From an uncultured Pseudobutyrivibrio sp. (GTDB lineage: Bacteria; Bacillota; Clostridia; Lachnospirales; Lachnospiraceae): 47,858 nucleotides of DNA. The DNA lies in the NCBI GenBank assembly GCA_945946605.1, contig CAMEWP010000002.1, positions 1-47,858 on the forward strand, in the 5' to 3' direction. The notes beneath the pieces are model-generated. The model was not told the origin of the DNA. It made no database searches and worked only from the letters and a program-made list of their open reading frames with translations. Both the position numbers and the translations under genes were made by a program. Positions 45,478-47,858 of the stretch are shown here, one piece after another. Positions within the stretch are counted from its first letter, which is position 1; the number at the start of each line of letters is the position of its first letter.

Positions 45478-46509
45478 GTGAAAAAAGAATGGATCGTAAT
45501 TTGCGATGAAGATGAGGAGTATGTGGAAGCTTTCGCGTCCTATCTTATGGGGCAGATGCAGGACATTGCTATCTGCACCTACACGGATAAGGAGGCTTTT
45601 CTGGAGGACGGGAGAGAATATGCCCTGGGGATTCTCTCCAAAGGATTTCTTGAAGTGGCAGAGTTTTCCTGCAAGGAGAATATTGCAGAGAAGATGTATC
45701 TGTGTGATGAGGATATTGCGGTGGAGTATGAACATCTGCCCATGGTTTATAAGTATCAGTCCATGGAGATTGTGGTGGAAATGCTCCGACGCCGGAGAAA
45801 AAAGCAGCAGAGCCGGATCAGTCCGGGCAGACAGGGAAGAACAGGGAAGCTGATGGGGATCTTTTCGCCGATCTCCCATGAGCTGCAGCTGCCCTATGCG
45901 CTGTCCGTGTGTCAGGTCTGTCAGGAACAGGGAAGCGTGCTGTTTTTAGATCTGGAGGAATTCAGTATTCTTCCGGAATTTATGGGCGGCGGTACAGATG
46001 AGGATCAAAAGACCATTCTGGATATTCTGTATCTGCTCCAGAGTGAATGTGGAAGCAGGCTGGATCTGCAGCAATATGTAAGAAGGTATATGGGGATCGA
46101 TTACCTGCTTCCTTTCTCGGACCCAGAGGAGATCGGCCGTATCACATCTGACCAGTGGCAGGGACTTTTTGGGGCAGCCCTGGATGCGGGATACGATACA
46201 GTGGTGGTGCTGTTTGGACGGGTGACCCAGGGATTTTGGGAGCTGGCAGCACTGTGCCAGGAGTTTTTCGTACTGGGTAAGCCGGGAGATTATTATCAAA
46301 AGACCCAGAAGAATTTTATGAACCATGCAGCGGTGATTCCGGGTATGGAGGCACCGCGATCGGTGCAGCTTCCCATGTCAGCGGGAAATCTGTCGGATGG
46401 TACCTATCGGATGGAGGAGTTGATCCAGGGGAATCTCGGGGTTTATGTGCGCCGCCAGATGGAACAGATGCTGTTGATGCGTCAGGGAGCAGGATATGCA
46501 GCCGGCTGA
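45478..46509 (+). CDS. TadZ/CpaE-like pilus assembly protein (GTG start; ORF open from 45430)
   Basis: Receiver-like N-terminus 'EWIVICDEDEEYVEAFASYL', then degenerate ATPase-like region 'GKLMGIFSPISHELQLPYALSVCQVCQEQGSVLFLDLEEF'; between tadV and tadA. Confidence 0.75.
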   Translation: MKKEWIVICDEDEEYVEAFASYLMGQMQDIAICTYTDKEAFLEDGREYALGILSKGFLEVAEFSCKENIAEKMYLCDEDIAVEYEHLPMVYKYQSMEIVVEMLRRRRKKQQSRISPGRQGRTGKLMGIFSPISHELQLPYALSVCQVCQEQGSVLFLDLEEFSILPEFMGGGTDEDQKTILDILYLLQSECGSRLDLQQYVRRYMGIDYLLPFSDPEEIGRITSDQWQGLFGAALDAGYDTVVVLFGRVTQGFWELAALCQEFFVLGKPGDYYQKTQKNFMNHAAVIPGMEAPRSVQLPMSAGNLSDGTYRMEELIQGNLGVYVRRQMEQMLLMRQGAGYAAG

Positions 46510-47374
46510 GGCAGAGGAATGGATCCGCAGCCGTGTGATGGAGCAGATGGATCTGTCCCGGGAAATGACAGATGAGAAGATCAAAGAAATGATCCGGGAG
46601 GAGATCTGCCGATATGGGAAGAGCTGCCCGCTGGGTCTGCCGGAGCGAATGAGACTTCAGAGGAATATCTTCAACTCCCTGCGGGGCCTGGATGTACTGC
46701 AGGATCTGTTGGAGGATGATGATATTACAGAGATCCTTGTGAATGGACCGGAAGAAATCTATGTGGAAAAGGAAGGCAGGCTGCGAAAGACTGATCTGCG
46801 GTTTGCTTCGGAAGACAGATTCTATCAGGTGATCCAGAAGATTGTGGGGGATCAGAACAAGATGGTGAATATCTCTGCCCCTATCGTGGATACCCGGTTG
46901 CAGGATGGTTCCAGAGTGAATGTGGTGATGCCGCCCATCGCAGTGGATGCAGGGATTTTGTCCATCCGCCGTTTCCCAAGGGAGCCTATTACCATGGACA
47001 GGCTGCTTGACTTAGGGAGTCTGTCAGAGGAGGTTCGGGACTTTCTGTCGGCAGTGGTCCGGGCCGGATATAACATTTTTGTTTCGGGAGGAACAGGGAG
47101 CGGTAAGACAACGTTTCTTGGGGCAATGGCAGAGTTTATCCCGGAGGAAGAACGGGTCATTACCATAGAGGACTCCGCGGAACTTCAGTTGCAGAAGGTC
47201 AGGCATCTGGTCCGGCTGGAGGCCAGGGATGCCACCATGGAAGGAAGGCTGGAGATCACCATTCGTGATCTGGTCAGAACCTCACTGCGGATGCGGCCGG
47301 ACCGGATCATTGTAGGGGAATGTCGCGGGGCAGAGGCGCTGGAAGTGCTTCAGGCATTTATATGTACTATATAA
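46496..47374 (+). pseudogene. TadA/CpaF secretion ATPase, interrupted after Walker B (homology ends near 47356)
   Basis: 'FVSGGTGSGKTTFLGAMAEFIPEEERVITIEDSAELQL...RPDRIIVGECRGAEALEVLQA' then 'FICTI*' instead of the expected 'MNTGHdGs..T.HANS' continuation. Confidence 0.85.
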
Positions 47375-47858
47375 CAATTATATATATAACGTATATAAGG
47401 ATGGAAAATATAGATTAGAGGGAGGGCATAGGAACGATATGAACATTAAGTATAGGTTATTGTGTAAAAGGTTAATAGAGGAAAGGAAGAGAGTAGGTGT
47501 CATTCAATATTATAATGTACTGTTCATAATGGAGTTATTGTCAGATAAAGACATATGGTCTTTAGAACAGTGGATGAACGGTATAAATAACATATATATG
47601 AAGGATATACATAACTGGTGTAGAATACATTTTGTTAAATATCACACCGTATTTGTTTACAGGAAAGAGTATCCGGTAAAAGCAAATATTTGGAATGGGT
47701 ATTCATATATAAGGTGGCGGATGGAGCGGATGATGAATTTGGGATAAGATAAAATAGTGATTGCATGAAAGAGAGCCTTAAAGCAGGGTGATCTTTTGAA
47801 AGTATGAAAAAGAAATCATTCAGCTAAGATTGAACGATACCAACGGTATTGAGAATTT
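47357..47858. other. AT-rich intervening DNA interrupting tadA (left end of an unidentified insertion, continues beyond the window)
   Basis: Abrupt shift to AT-rich sequence (TTTATATGTACTATATAACAATTATATATATAACGTATATAAGG...) at the point where CpaF homology stops. Confidence 0.6.
47439..47747 (+). CDS. Hypothetical 102-aa basic, Tyr/Trp-rich protein
   Basis: ORF with upstream GGGAGGG; no recognisable motif; lies in the AT-rich insertion. Confidence 0.4.
   Translation: MNIKYRLLCKRLIEERKRVGVIQYYNVLFIMELLSDKDIWSLEQWMNGINNIYMKDIHNWCRIHFVKYHTVFVYRKEYPVKANIWNGYSYIRWRMERMMNLG

Noticed and set aside
47357-47858. Group II intron interrupting tadA
   Set aside because: No GUGYG at the junction, no domain V-like hairpin and no reverse transcriptase in view; cannot be supported without downstream sequence.
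1-47858. CRISPR array, prophage or canonical defence system
   Set aside because: No direct-repeat/spacer pattern of CRISPR length, no cas, phage structural or restriction genes are visible; the tandem repeats present are short and spacerless.

Overview
This 47.9-kb window looks chromosomal and resembles Firmicutes/Lachnospiraceae DNA (inferred from gene families and Shine-Dalgarno style; no search was run). Main blocks, left to right: (1) a partial aldo/keto reductase and a sugar-phosphate isomerase-like TIM-barrel protein. (2) A ~24-kb envelope-glycan island (about 1.4-25.0 kb) with seven polytopic GT-C-like membrane proteins, including a tandem paralogous pair, three acyltransferase-3 proteins, and two GT2 polyprenyl-phosphate-sugar-synthase-like proteins. 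It also has a GHMP-kinase/nucleotidyltransferase fusion, ManC-like and PgcA/ManB-like enzymes, and a cardiolipin synthase; a DegV gene is interspersed. (3) A PfkB sugar kinase with a convergent tRNA-Ser(CGA), then pfk-dnaX-ybaB-recR. (4) A LysM membrane protein. (5) A divergent TetR/membrane-hydrolase pair with a clear candidate operator-promoter. (6) A citrate lyase operon (citD-E-F-C-XG) followed by a 974-aa Fe-S/flavin oxidoreductase and a HypA-like protein. (7) A GPH-type symporter preceded by a six-copy 11-bp repeat array, and a DUF2508-like gene. (8) The start of a Tad-pilus locus whose TadA/CpaF ATPase is broken just after Walker B by AT-rich DNA that runs off the window. The best candidates for something undescribed are the GT-C glycan island with its kinase-pyrophosphorylase fusion, the interrupted tadA, the 11-bp repeat promoter, and the HypA/Fe-S-flavoprotein pair.
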